Shown here piece by piece: positions 8,725 through 16,350 of a stretch of DNA of 18,446 nucleotides. Position 1 is the stretch's first letter. Each line of letters starts with the position of its first letter. The stretch is taken from assembly GCA_028287035.1 (NCBI GenBank), contig JAQBQL010000043.1, forward strand, positions 1 to 18,446, given 5' to 3'. The notes under the pieces were generated by a model that saw only the letters and a list, made by a program, of their open reading frames with translations, was not told where the DNA came from and searched no databases. The position numbers were made by a program, and so were the translations under genes. The stretch is from Labilithrix sp. (GTDB lineage: Bacteria > Myxococcota > Polyangia > Polyangiales > Polyangiaceae).

Positions 8725-11613
8725 TTGAGCGTGCCCGTGCTGCCCGAGCCCCTCCGCGCGCTTCGTGACGCGTGGCTGTCCGCCGTGCGCGGGCCGCGCC
8801 GGCGCGCCATGGTCGCCGGCGCGGTGCTGGCGGTCACCGCGGCGCTGCTCGTGGCGCGCATGGGCACGACGGCGGCGCGGCTCGGGGCGCTCGCCATCCT
8901 CGTGGCGACCGCGGCGGCGCTCCTGACGCTGCGCTTCCTCGAGCAGCGCATCTTCCGCGATCCCGCGCGGACCATCGAGCGCGTCGCCGGCGGCGCGAGC
9001 CCGGCGCTCGCGGGCCGCGCCATCCGTTCGCTCTCGCTGCTCCGTCCCGAGGCGGCGCGCGGAGCCTCCGCCCAGCTCGCCGAGCTCCATGTCCGGCGAG
9101 CGCTCGCCGCGCTTCCGCGGGAAGACGTCATGCGCGGCGCCTCGCGGCTCGGCTTCTGGCTCGGCGTCGTGGCCCTCGGCCTCGCTGCCACCAACATCGC
9201 CGCGTGCGCGCAGAACCCGTGGGGCGTCGTCGAGGGGTTCGACGTCCTCGTGGCGCGCGGCGGGGTCGCGCCGCTCGGCATGGCGTGGCTCAGCGACCCC
9301 CAGATCAAGGCGCGGCCGCCGGACTACCTCCACATGGAAGAGCGCCCCGTGCTCGCGTACGAGGACGTCGAGCTCCCCCGTGGCACGCTCGTCACGGTGC
9401 GCGGGACGCCGGTCCACAACGGGCGCCGCCTGCTGCTGTCCGACGGCCAGGCCGAGGTCCCCTTCGTCGACGACGGGACTGGCCTCGTCGTCGCGCGCTG
9501 GCCGCTCGCCGACTCGGTGAAGCTCCGGGTCATCGCGCGGTTCGGCGAGATCATCATCCCCGACGCGAACGAGACGCGCATCACGTCCATCGCCGATCAG
9601 GCGCCCGAGGTGGTGCTCGAAGGCGCGCCTCGCCGCATCCAGCTCGCGGGCGAGGAGGATCCCTCGGAGATCCCCATCCACTACGAGGCCACCGACGATC
9701 ACGGCCTCCGCGAGATCCACCTCGTGCTCCGCGCCGCGGCGCGCGAGGAGCGGCGTGTGCTCGCGCGGCTGGACGGCGAGACGAAGAGCGACCGCGGCGG
9801 CCACAGCCTGCGCGCCTCCGATCCGTTCATCAAGAAGAGCCACGCTCCCGTCGAGATCCGCGTCGAGGCCAAGGACAACGATCCCATCACCGGCCCGAAG
9901 TGGGGAGCGAGCGAGGCGATCACCGTGGTCCCTCCCGACGTCGGCGAGCCCGAGGCGCGGCGGCTCGCGGCCCTCCGCCGCCTCCGCGATCAGCTCGTCG
10001 ACGTGCTCGCGTGGCGGCTCGAGCACGCCCTTCCCGAAGGCGGCAAGGAGCGGCGCGAGTTCCTCGATCGGGAGGCGCGGTTCGAGGACGACGCGACCGA
10101 GCTCCTCGACTCGACGCTGGCCGGCTCGTACGCCGGCGTCCGTGTCCCGGGGCGCCTCGCGGCGATGCTCCGCGGCCGCATGCGCAAGGTCAAAGAGGCG
10201 GTCGCCAACGAGGCCCGCTCGCCCAGCACGAAGGCGCATGCCGCGGTCGTGAAGGCCACCGAGCGCATCGTGCTCGTGGTCGACGCGGTCGTGCAGGGGC
10301 AGGGCATGAAGGACACGCGCGACGTCGCCAAGGAGCTCGCCGACGTGGCCGACGACCTCGCCGCGTCCGGCATGCTCGCGCAGAAGCCCGCGGAGAAGGC
10401 GCGCGGCGTGGCGCGGATGGACGCGGCGGCGCTCGTCCTCGAGGGCGGCGGCCGGGCCATGAAGAAGCTCGGCGCGCTCGGCCGCGACATCGGCGAGATC
10501 GTCGAGGCCGACCTTCTGCGCGTCGCACGCACGCGCAAGGGCGAGGACCTCCCGCACACCGTGCTCGCCGCCCAGGACCTCGCGGCGCGCCTGCGTCAGC
10601 CCGATCCGTCGTTCGGCTCGCGCGGGGGTAAGCCGTCGCACGCGGGCGGCGAGTCGGGCGGCGGACGTGGCACCCCGGGGGAGGAAGGGGAGGGCGAGCA
10701 GAGCGACGTCGAGCAGGCCTTCAACGAGGCGGCCCAGGAGCTCGAACGGCTCGCCGCCGAGCACGCCGGGCACGTCGGCAAGGTCGAGCAGGCCATCGCG
10801 AGCGGCACGAGCGAGGAGGACCTGAAGGCCCTCTCCGAGGAGGCGAAGAAGCACGCCCAGAAGATCCGCGATGCCGCGCGTCCGCTCCCCACGGTGGGAG
10901 GCGGCAGCGACTCCTGGTCGAGCAAGGGGGCGACGGCCCGCGAGCACGCCGAGCAGATGGCGAAGGCGCTCGAGCAGGGGAGCCCCAGCGACGCGGTCGC
11001 GAGCGGGCGGAACGCCGTCGCGGCCCTCGAGGACGCGAAGCGTGCCGCCCAGCGCGAGAAGTGGGGGCGCTTCTCGGACGCCAACGAGCGCACGACCGAC
11101 GACGCGAAGCGCGCGCTCGAGGCGGAGCTGAAGTGGGCGGAGGACAAGCTCGACGAGCTCCGGAATAAGGCCGCGCAGCGCGCCACGCCCGAGCTCCGCG
11201 AGGCGGGCGAGACCGAGGGCAAGCTCGCCGACAAGGCGCGCGAGATCGGCAAGAAGGGCCGCGACCAGGAGGCGCTCCCGCCGTCGGCGCTCGAGGCCCT
11301 CGAGGGCGCCGAGCAGGCCGCGAAGGAGGCCGCGAGCGCGCTCCGCCAGGGCGACGCCGAGAAGGGCCTCCAGCGCCAGCGGGAGGCGCAGCAGAAGCTC
11401 GAGATGGCGAAGGACGCGCTCGGCGACGGGGAAGGCGAGCGCGGCGACGGCGACGGCGACCGGGAGAGCCAGGACCACGCCGAGATCCCGAAGGCCGACG
11501 CCCACAAAGGGCCCGAGGAGTTCCGGAAGCGCGTCATCAAGGGCCTCGGCCAGCCGAGCGGCGGGCGCCTCAAGGACGCGGTCAAGCGCTACGCCGAGGG
11601 TCTCCTCCGATGA
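8725..11613 (+). CDS. DUF4175-like membrane protein with long coiled-coil C-terminus
   Basis: A 962-residue protein resembling the DUF4175 family, whose biochemical role is not established. The start is TTG (SVPVLPEPLRALRDAW follows); GTG at 8731 is an alternative. Two membrane spans lie near residues 28-48 and 51-73 and a third at 142-163 (LGFWLGVVALGLAATNIAAC). A beta-rich region follows, with the family-typical ATDDHGL motif (residues 322-328) and an IPIHYEATDDHG context. Then come long charged helices, a Gly/Glu linker near 630-660 (RGGKPSHAGGESGGG), and an Ala/Glu/Lys-rich coiled coil to about residue 900, ending in VKRYAEGLLR. The next gene overlaps it by 4 bases, tying it to a secreted metallopeptidase. 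I infer an envelope scaffold or quality-control role; no enzyme motif is visible. Confidence 0.82.
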   Translation: MSVPVLPEPLRALRDAWLSAVRGPRRRAMVAGAVLAVTAALLVARMGTTAARLGALAILVATAAALLTLRFLEQRIFRDPARTIERVAGGASPALAGRAIRSLSLLRPEAARGASAQLAELHVRRALAALPREDVMRGASRLGFWLGVVALGLAATNIAACAQNPWGVVEGFDVLVARGGVAPLGMAWLSDPQIKARPPDYLHMEERPVLAYEDVELPRGTLVTVRGTPVHNGRRLLLSDGQAEVPFVDDGTGLVVARWPLADSVKLRVIARFGEIIIPDANETRITSIADQAPEVVLEGAPRRIQLAGEEDPSEIPIHYEATDDHGLREIHLVLRAAAREERRVLARLDGETKSDRGGHSLRASDPFIKKSHAPVEIRVEAKDNDPITGPKWGASEAITVVPPDVGEPEARRLAALRRLRDQLVDVLAWRLEHALPEGGKERREFLDREARFEDDATELLDSTLAGSYAGVRVPGRLAAMLRGRMRKVKEAVANEARSPSTKAHAAVVKATERIVLVVDAVVQGQGMKDTRDVAKELADVADDLAASGMLAQKPAEKARGVARMDAAALVLEGGGRAMKKLGALGRDIGEIVEADLLRVARTRKGEDLPHTVLAAQDLAARLRQPDPSFGSRGGKPSHAGGESGGGRGTPGEEGEGEQSDVEQAFNEAAQELERLAAEHAGHVGKVEQAIASGTSEEDLKALSEEAKKHAQKIRDAARPLPTVGGGSDSWSSKGATAREHAEQMAKALEQGSPSDAVASGRNAVAALEDAKRAAQREKWGRFSDANERTTDDAKRALEAELKWAEDKLDELRNKAAQRATPELREAGETEGKLADKAREIGKKGRDQEALPPSALEALEGAEQAAKEAASALRQGDAEKGLQRQREAQQKLEMAKDALGDGEGERGDGDGDRESQDHAEIPKADAHKGPEEFRKRVIKGLGQPSGGRLKDAVKRYAEGLLR

Positions 11614-13166
11614 CGAAGCTCCCTCTGCCGCGGACGCTGCTGCTCGCCGGGCTGGCCACGTTGCTCGCCCTGCTCGGGCCGGCGCGCGCGGGCGCCGACG
11701 TGGACGACCCGCACGGCTATGCGGGGCGCGCCAACGACTTCATCGTCGCCGCCGAATACGACAAGGCGCGCGCCGAGCTCGCGAAGGCCGACGCGAACAG
11801 CCCCGCGGTGACGCTCGCGAAGGCCCGGCTCGCGCTCTACGAGGAGGACTGCGACCTCGCCGCCGCGCTCCTCGGCCGCTCCGAGGTCGCGCAGCTCGAC
11901 GACGGGCCGCTCGTCGCGGACGTGGCCCGCGGCTGCGCGCGCGTGATCGCCGGCACCGTCGTCACGAAGGACGAGGCGAACGGGGTGGTCCTCCGTTACC
12001 AGGACGAGGCCGACGAGCCGCTCGGGCCCTTGCTGGTCGCGACGGTGCTCGCGGCGCGCGCCTCGCTGGCCCGGGATCTCGGCGTCGAGTGGAAGCGCCC
12101 CACGCGCATCACCGTCGTCCGCGATCTGCTCTCGCTCAGCGCGATGACCGGGCTCCCCTACAAGGCGGCCCAGACCACCGGCACGGTCGCGGTCGCCAAG
12201 TGGGGACGCGTCACCCTGCTCTCGCCGCGCGCGAGCCACCACGGCTACCCGTTCCGCGACACGCTCGCGCACGAGATGACCCACCTCGCGATCGCGCAGC
12301 AGTCCTACGACCGCGCGCCGCTCTGGCTCCACGAAGGGGTCGCGCGCCGCGAGGAGGTCCGCTGGCGCGAGCCCGGCGTCTTCGATGATCGCCCCTCACC
12401 CGAGAGCATCGTGCTCCGCGGCATCGAGATGAAGCTCGATCTCGCGCTCGACAAGCTCGGACCGTCGATCGCGATGTTGCCGAGCGCCGACGCGGCGATG
12501 GTGGCCTTCGCCGAGGTCACGAGCTTCATCAAGTACTTCGTGGAGTCGTCGCCCGACGGCGCCCTGCCGAAGCTGCTCGTCGCGCTGCGCAACGCGAAGA
12601 CGCCGGACGAGGCGCTCGCGAAGGTGAGCGGCGAGACCCTCGCCCAGTGGGACGTGAAGTGGCGCGCCCAGCTCGGCAAGCACGCGAAGGAGCCGCTGTC
12701 CGCGATGTTCGGGCTGGGGGCGCCGCCGCCCGGCCTCGGCGATTCGCGGGAGCGCTCGCGCCTCGGCGAGCTGCTCCTCGGGCGCGACCACCCGACCGAG
12801 GCGCTCGGCGAGCTCGACAAGATCCCGGAGAGCATGCTCGCCGACCCGAGCCTCCGCTACATCCGGGCGCGCGCGCTCGAGGGCAGCCCCGCGCATGGCC
12901 CGGCGAAGGCCGAGGCGCTCGTCGAGGACCCGAAGGCCTGGATGACGAGCTACGGACCGTGCTGGGCGATCCGCGGGCGGCTCGAGGCGGGCCGCGGTGA
13001 CGGCGCGGCCGCCGAGACGTCGTTCGCCGAGGCCATGGCCCACGACCCGCTGGGCGTCGAGGCGGCCTGCCGGAGCCTCGAGCAGGCGCAAGCGCCCGGG
13101 GCGCCGAGTACGCCCTTGTGTGACGCTGCACGGCGCCGTGGGGAACCTGACCTCGGCCGTGAGTGA
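11610..13166 (+). CDS. Secreted gluzincin metallopeptidase (peptidase MA-like) with TPR-like flanks
   Basis: A 518-residue exported zinc peptidase of the MA-like (gluzincin) type. The start ATG overlaps the stop of the DUF4175-like gene (ATGA), with a GAGGG Shine-Dalgarno 9 bases upstream. Residues 1-30 are a signal peptide (LPRTLLLAGLATLLALLGPA, ending ARAGA). The zinc site is HEMTH (His221, Glu222, His225) and the likely third ligand is Glu242 in WLHEGVARREE, 20 residues after the HExxH glutamate; this spacing and the WxxEG motif are usual for the Peptidase_MA_2 group. Helical repeats resembling TPRs flank the catalytic domain: EYDKARAELAKAD near the start and PTEALGELDKIPES to GDGAAAETSFAEAMAHDP near the end. 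The expected site of action is the periplasm or outside the cell. The target is unknown; coupling suggests work with the DUF4175-like protein. Confidence 0.87.
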   Translation: MTKLPLPRTLLLAGLATLLALLGPARAGADVDDPHGYAGRANDFIVAAEYDKARAELAKADANSPAVTLAKARLALYEEDCDLAAALLGRSEVAQLDDGPLVADVARGCARVIAGTVVTKDEANGVVLRYQDEADEPLGPLLVATVLAARASLARDLGVEWKRPTRITVVRDLLSLSAMTGLPYKAAQTTGTVAVAKWGRVTLLSPRASHHGYPFRDTLAHEMTHLAIAQQSYDRAPLWLHEGVARREEVRWREPGVFDDRPSPESIVLRGIEMKLDLALDKLGPSIAMLPSADAAMVAFAEVTSFIKYFVESSPDGALPKLLVALRNAKTPDEALAKVSGETLAQWDVKWRAQLGKHAKEPLSAMFGLGAPPPGLGDSRERSRLGELLLGRDHPTEALGELDKIPESMLADPSLRYIRARALEGSPAHGPAKAEALVEDPKAWMTSYGPCWAIRGRLEAGRGDGAAAETSFAEAMAHDPLGVEAACRSLEQAQAPGAPSTPLCDAARRRGEPDLGRE

Positions 13167-13207
13167 TGTGTCATGACGCGATGCGCGGAGGCGAGCGGGG
13201 AAGTGAG

Positions 13208-13217
13208 AACGCGCGTT
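13208..13217. promoter_or_regulatory. Perfect 10-base palindrome overlapping the psd -35 box
   Basis: AACGCGCGTT is its own reverse complement and its last two bases are the first two of TTGACC. A related half-like sequence, GTGCGTT, lies at 13225-13231. Its position would suit a repressor or activator operator, but short GC palindromes are common in such DNA. Confidence 0.35.
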
Positions 13218-13245
13218 GACCTTCGTGCGTTTGCCCCGGCATAAT
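13216..13245 (+). promoter_or_regulatory. Sigma70-like promoter of the psd operon
   Basis: TTGACC (13216-13221), an 18-base spacer and CATAAT (13240-13245) match the housekeeping consensus at five of six bases in each box. They stand out in this GC-rich sequence and lie in the only sizeable plus-strand gap ahead of psd (13167-13295). The start of transcription would be near 13251-13252, giving a leader of about 45 bases. No strong Shine-Dalgarno is visible before the ATG. Confidence 0.6.
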
Positions 13246-13295
13246 CCGTAAGCGGTCGGATCTCCCTTCAGAAACCGTCGCCTACGCAGAGCCCG

Positions 13296-14141
13296 ATGAC
13301 CGCGATCACGTACGCCACCGCCCAGATCCTCCGCATGTTGCCGCGGACCAGGATCACGCGCGCCATGGGGCGCCTCGCCGATTACGCCTGGCCCGCGCCC
13401 GTCGGCCGCGCCGTCGTCAACGCCTACTGCAAGGCGTACGACGTCGAGCTCGACGAGTGCCTCAAGCGCGAGGGCTTCTCGAGCTTCGACGAGTTCTTCA
13501 CGCGTGCCCTGCGTGACGACGCCCGCGCGATGCCGCCCGATCCGAACGTGCTCGTCAGCCCCGCCGACGGTCGCATCGACTCGATCGGCCCGGTCGACGG
13601 CCGCAAGTTCCGCGTGAAGGGTCGCCCCTACGAGGTCGCCGAGCTCGTCGGTGACGAGGCGGACGCCGAGCGCTACGCGGGCGGCCAGGGCTGCGTCGTC
13701 TATCTCTCTCCCCGCGACTACCACCGCGTGCACTCGCCGGTCGCCGGGCAGATCACGATGGTCCGGTCGATGCCGGGCGACTACTACCCGGTCAACGCGA
13801 TCGGCGTGAAGCACGTGGAGCGCCTCTTCACGCGAAACCGCCGCGTCGCCATCACCATCGACACGCCCGAGGAGTCGGGCTGGGGCCGCGTCACGATCGT
13901 GATGGTGGCCGCGATGGTGGTCGGTCGCATCACGGTGAGCGGCCTCGACCAGCGCGACGTCGAGATCGGCAACCATCCGTACCGCCCGGCGCTCGACGTG
14001 GCGCGCGGCGACGAGATCGGGATCTTCCGGCTCGGCAGCACCGCCGTCGTGTTCTTCGAGCCGAAGGCGAAGGTGAAGTGGCTCGTCGGTGAGGGACCGG
14101 TGCGCTTCGCCCAGCCGTTCGCGGCTCACGAGGAGCGATGA
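13296..14141 (+). CDS. psd: Phosphatidylserine decarboxylase proenzyme
   Basis: A 281-residue proenzyme that decarboxylates phosphatidylserine to phosphatidylethanolamine at the cytoplasmic membrane. It self-cleaves in LGST (between Gly247 and Ser248), converting the serine to the pyruvoyl cofactor of the small alpha chain. The family triad is present: Asp91 in SPADGRIDSI, His146 in YHRVHSP and Ser248. Other typical segments are FSSFDEFFTRALR, GCVVYLSPRDYHRV and PGDYYPVN. The length fits the shorter bacterial membrane type. ATG is the first start codon in the conserved frame, downstream of the promoter at 13216-13245. The methyltransferase gene overlaps the stop by 4 bases. No phosphatidylserine synthase gene lies alongside, unlike in many psd loci. 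Confidence 0.95.
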   Translation: MTAITYATAQILRMLPRTRITRAMGRLADYAWPAPVGRAVVNAYCKAYDVELDECLKREGFSSFDEFFTRALRDDARAMPPDPNVLVSPADGRIDSIGPVDGRKFRVKGRPYEVAELVGDEADAERYAGGQGCVVYLSPRDYHRVHSPVAGQITMVRSMPGDYYPVNAIGVKHVERLFTRNRRVAITIDTPEESGWGRVTIVMVAAMVVGRITVSGLDQRDVEIGNHPYRPALDVARGDEIGIFRLGSTAVVFFEPKAKVKWLVGEGPVRFAQPFAAHEER

Positions 14142-16336
14142 GCGACGGGCCCGCCAAGGCGACGTCGCGGCCGCCGGGGGCCCCGCCGCTCGACGACATC
14201 ATCCTGGACACGGGGTTGGCCGACACGGGGTTGGCCGAGACCGGGCTCGACGCCGCGGCCCCGGGCGACGCCGGCGTGAACGAGGACGCGCCCGAAGGCC
14301 GTACCTCGCAGCGCCCGGCGCCTCGCGACCGCAGCTCGAACCGCGTGAAGGCGGCGGACCCGGCGCGGAAGCGCTCCAAGCTGACGCTGCGCATCCCGGA
14401 CGACGAGGTCTCGCGTCCCCAGCTCGCGGATTCGCACACGCCGCTCGGGGGCGTACCGGTGGCCACGAGCACGAGCTCGAGCGCGCCGAGCGTGCCGGTG
14501 GAAGCCGACCCCGATCTCGCCCCGGTCCTCCCGCAGCGCATCATCTCGGTGAACCCGCCGCCCCCCGGGGATCTCGATCCCGACGACACGCTCGTCCTCT
14601 CGCGCGAGGAGCTCGAGGCGCGCGGGCGCCTCCTCGATCTCGACGTCGACGGCCGCCCGGCCCCCGGCATCGATTCCGGGCCGCACGAGGCAGGCTGGAC
14701 GCCGTACCAGCCCATGGTCGTCGACCGCTCCGACCTCCCGCCGGCGCGCAGCAACACGCTCCCCGGCATCGACAGCGGCACCGGCCTCGGCTTCGACGGC
14801 CTCCGCGACGCGCCCGCGATGGCTCGCATCCCCATCCGCGATCCCCAGCGCACGATGATCGACGAGGACGGCATGTCGGCGATGGCCCTCATCCGCCAGC
14901 AGCACGACGGTCCCGCGCCGGTGTCCGAGGACATCCCGATCGACACCGACGAGGACGAGAGCGCGCGCGGCTTCGAGGACGCGGCGACGAACCCGCGACT
15001 GCCGGCGTCCCTCGACTCCGAGGAGATCAAGCTCGAGGACGGCGAGCGCCTGACCGACCCCGGCGAGGTGGCCGAGGTCGACGCGGACGACCTCGTCAGC
15101 ATCGAGTCGATCCCGATCCCGCAGAACGCTCCGCCGCCGCTGAAGGGCGGCAAGAGCACGCCGTCCGCGCCTCCCGTCGCGATCACCGCCGCGTCGCTGA
15201 TGGCCGGGATGCCGGTCGTCCCGCCGCCGCCGATCTCGTCGCCCTTCAACGTCGGAGCTGCTCCGCTCGGTCCGAGCGCGCTCACCCCGGTCGCGCCCGC
15301 GGTCGCCGCGCGCATGCCGTCGGTCCCCGCGCCGGCGCCCTCGCCGATGGGCGGGATCCCCGCGGGACCCGCGAGTGGTCCGGCGCTCTCGCCGCCTTCC
15401 GGGCCAGTCCCGCCGCCGGCGCAGACGAGCACGCCGAAGCTCGAGCTCTCGCTGCCCGATGCACCCCCGCCGGCCCCGGGGCTCGCGGCGCGGACGCCGG
15501 GGCGTCGCCAGCAGTCGTTCGGAGGCTACAGCGCGAACGTCGGGGCCCTCGCGCCGCCGCCGATGAGCGAATCGGCCGCGAACCGCAAGAAGGTGCGCCC
15601 CTGGTGGGAGGACCTCTTCAACGACGACTTCATCCGCACGATGGCGAAGATCACCGACGGTGACATCGCGCGGGAGTCGAGCTTCATCGAGGAGAGCCTC
15701 GGCTGCGAGGCCGGCGCGACCATCCTCGATCTCGCGTGTGGAACGGGTCGTCACGCCGTGGAGCTCGCGAGCCGCGGGTACCAGGTGGTCGGCTTCGACC
15801 TGTCGCTCGCGATGCTCGCCCGCGCGTCCGACGAGGCGCAGGACCGCAAGCAGAAGATCAACTTCGTGCAGGGCGACATGCGCGAGATGACGTTCGACGA
15901 GACGTTCGACGGCGTCTTCTCGTGGAACACGAGCTTCGGCTACTTCGAGGACGAGAAGAACGCCGCGGTGATCGCGAAGGTGCATCGGTCGCTCAAGAAG
16001 GGCGGCCAGTTCCTCCTCGACGTCATCAACCGCGACAGCATCATCCGTCAGGCGCCGTCGCTCGCGTGGTTCGAGGGCGACGGCTGCATCTGCATGGACG
16101 AGATGCAGATCGACTTCATCACGAGCCGCATGAAGGTGAAGCGCACCCTCATGATGGACGACGGGCGCACCAAGGAGATCGAGTACTCGATCCGCATCTA
16201 CTCGCTCCACGAGCTCGGCAAGTTGCTCCACGACAACGGCTTCCGCGTCGCCGAGGTGAGCGGCGGCATCGGGACGCCGGGCGTGTTCTTCGGCTGCGAG
16301 GCGCCGCGCACCCTGATCCTCGCCGAGAAGCGCTAG
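14138..16336 (+). CDS. SAM-dependent methyltransferase with about 485-residue disordered N-terminal extension
   Basis: A 732-residue protein. The last 246 residues are a class I methyltransferase: a WWEDLFNDDFI lead-in (from residue 489), the SAM-binding motif I ILDLACGTGRHAVELA (from 529), acidic VVGFDLS, QGDMREM, SWNTSFGYFEDEKN and LLDVINRDS, ending LILAEKR. The family resembles generic small-molecule methyltransferases and the substrate is not set by these motifs. The first 485 residues are rich in Pro, Ala, Ser, Asp and Glu and look disordered. They include a three-unit TGL repeat at 24-38, two PGIDSG segments and acidic stretches (EVAEVDADDLVSIESIPIP). The start ATG overlaps the psd stop (ATGA), with AGGAG only 2 bases before it; an in-frame ATG at 15563 could make the catalytic domain alone. 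Coupling to psd hints at a lipid or membrane role, by inference only. Confidence 0.85.
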   Translation: MSDGPAKATSRPPGAPPLDDIILDTGLADTGLAETGLDAAAPGDAGVNEDAPEGRTSQRPAPRDRSSNRVKAADPARKRSKLTLRIPDDEVSRPQLADSHTPLGGVPVATSTSSSAPSVPVEADPDLAPVLPQRIISVNPPPPGDLDPDDTLVLSREELEARGRLLDLDVDGRPAPGIDSGPHEAGWTPYQPMVVDRSDLPPARSNTLPGIDSGTGLGFDGLRDAPAMARIPIRDPQRTMIDEDGMSAMALIRQQHDGPAPVSEDIPIDTDEDESARGFEDAATNPRLPASLDSEEIKLEDGERLTDPGEVAEVDADDLVSIESIPIPQNAPPPLKGGKSTPSAPPVAITAASLMAGMPVVPPPPISSPFNVGAAPLGPSALTPVAPAVAARMPSVPAPAPSPMGGIPAGPASGPALSPPSGPVPPPAQTSTPKLELSLPDAPPPAPGLAARTPGRRQQSFGGYSANVGALAPPPMSESAANRKKVRPWWEDLFNDDFIRTMAKITDGDIARESSFIEESLGCEAGATILDLACGTGRHAVELASRGYQVVGFDLSLAMLARASDEAQDRKQKINFVQGDMREMTFDETFDGVFSWNTSFGYFEDEKNAAVIAKVHRSLKKGGQFLLDVINRDSIIRQAPSLAWFEGDGCICMDEMQIDFITSRMKVKRTLMMDDGRTKEIEYSIRIYSLHELGKLLHDNGFRVAEVSGGIGTPGVFFGCEAPRTLILAEKR
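14207..14251 (+). repeat. Three-unit 15-base tandem repeat at the start of the methyltransferase gene
   Basis: Two identical units (14207-14221 and 14222-14236, GACACGGGGTTGGCC) and a diverged third (14237-14251) encode DTGLA, DTGLA, ETGLD. Units are in frame. The identical pair uses TTG for Leu, less common in this gene's GC-rich style, and suggests recent duplication. Confidence 0.85.
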
Positions 16337-16350
16337 AGCGCTCGAAGCGC

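Noticed and set aside
12396..14129. A 577-codon antisense frame opposite the peptidase and psd
   Set aside because: It is rich in Asp, Arg and His by reverse-complement codon effect, and opposes psd, whose catalytic motifs are certain.
14126..16231. A 701-codon antisense frame opposite the methyltransferase
   Set aside because: It has shadow composition (Arg/Asp/Glu/Val-rich, no motifs). The plus frame carries the SAM-binding motif and is coupled to psd.
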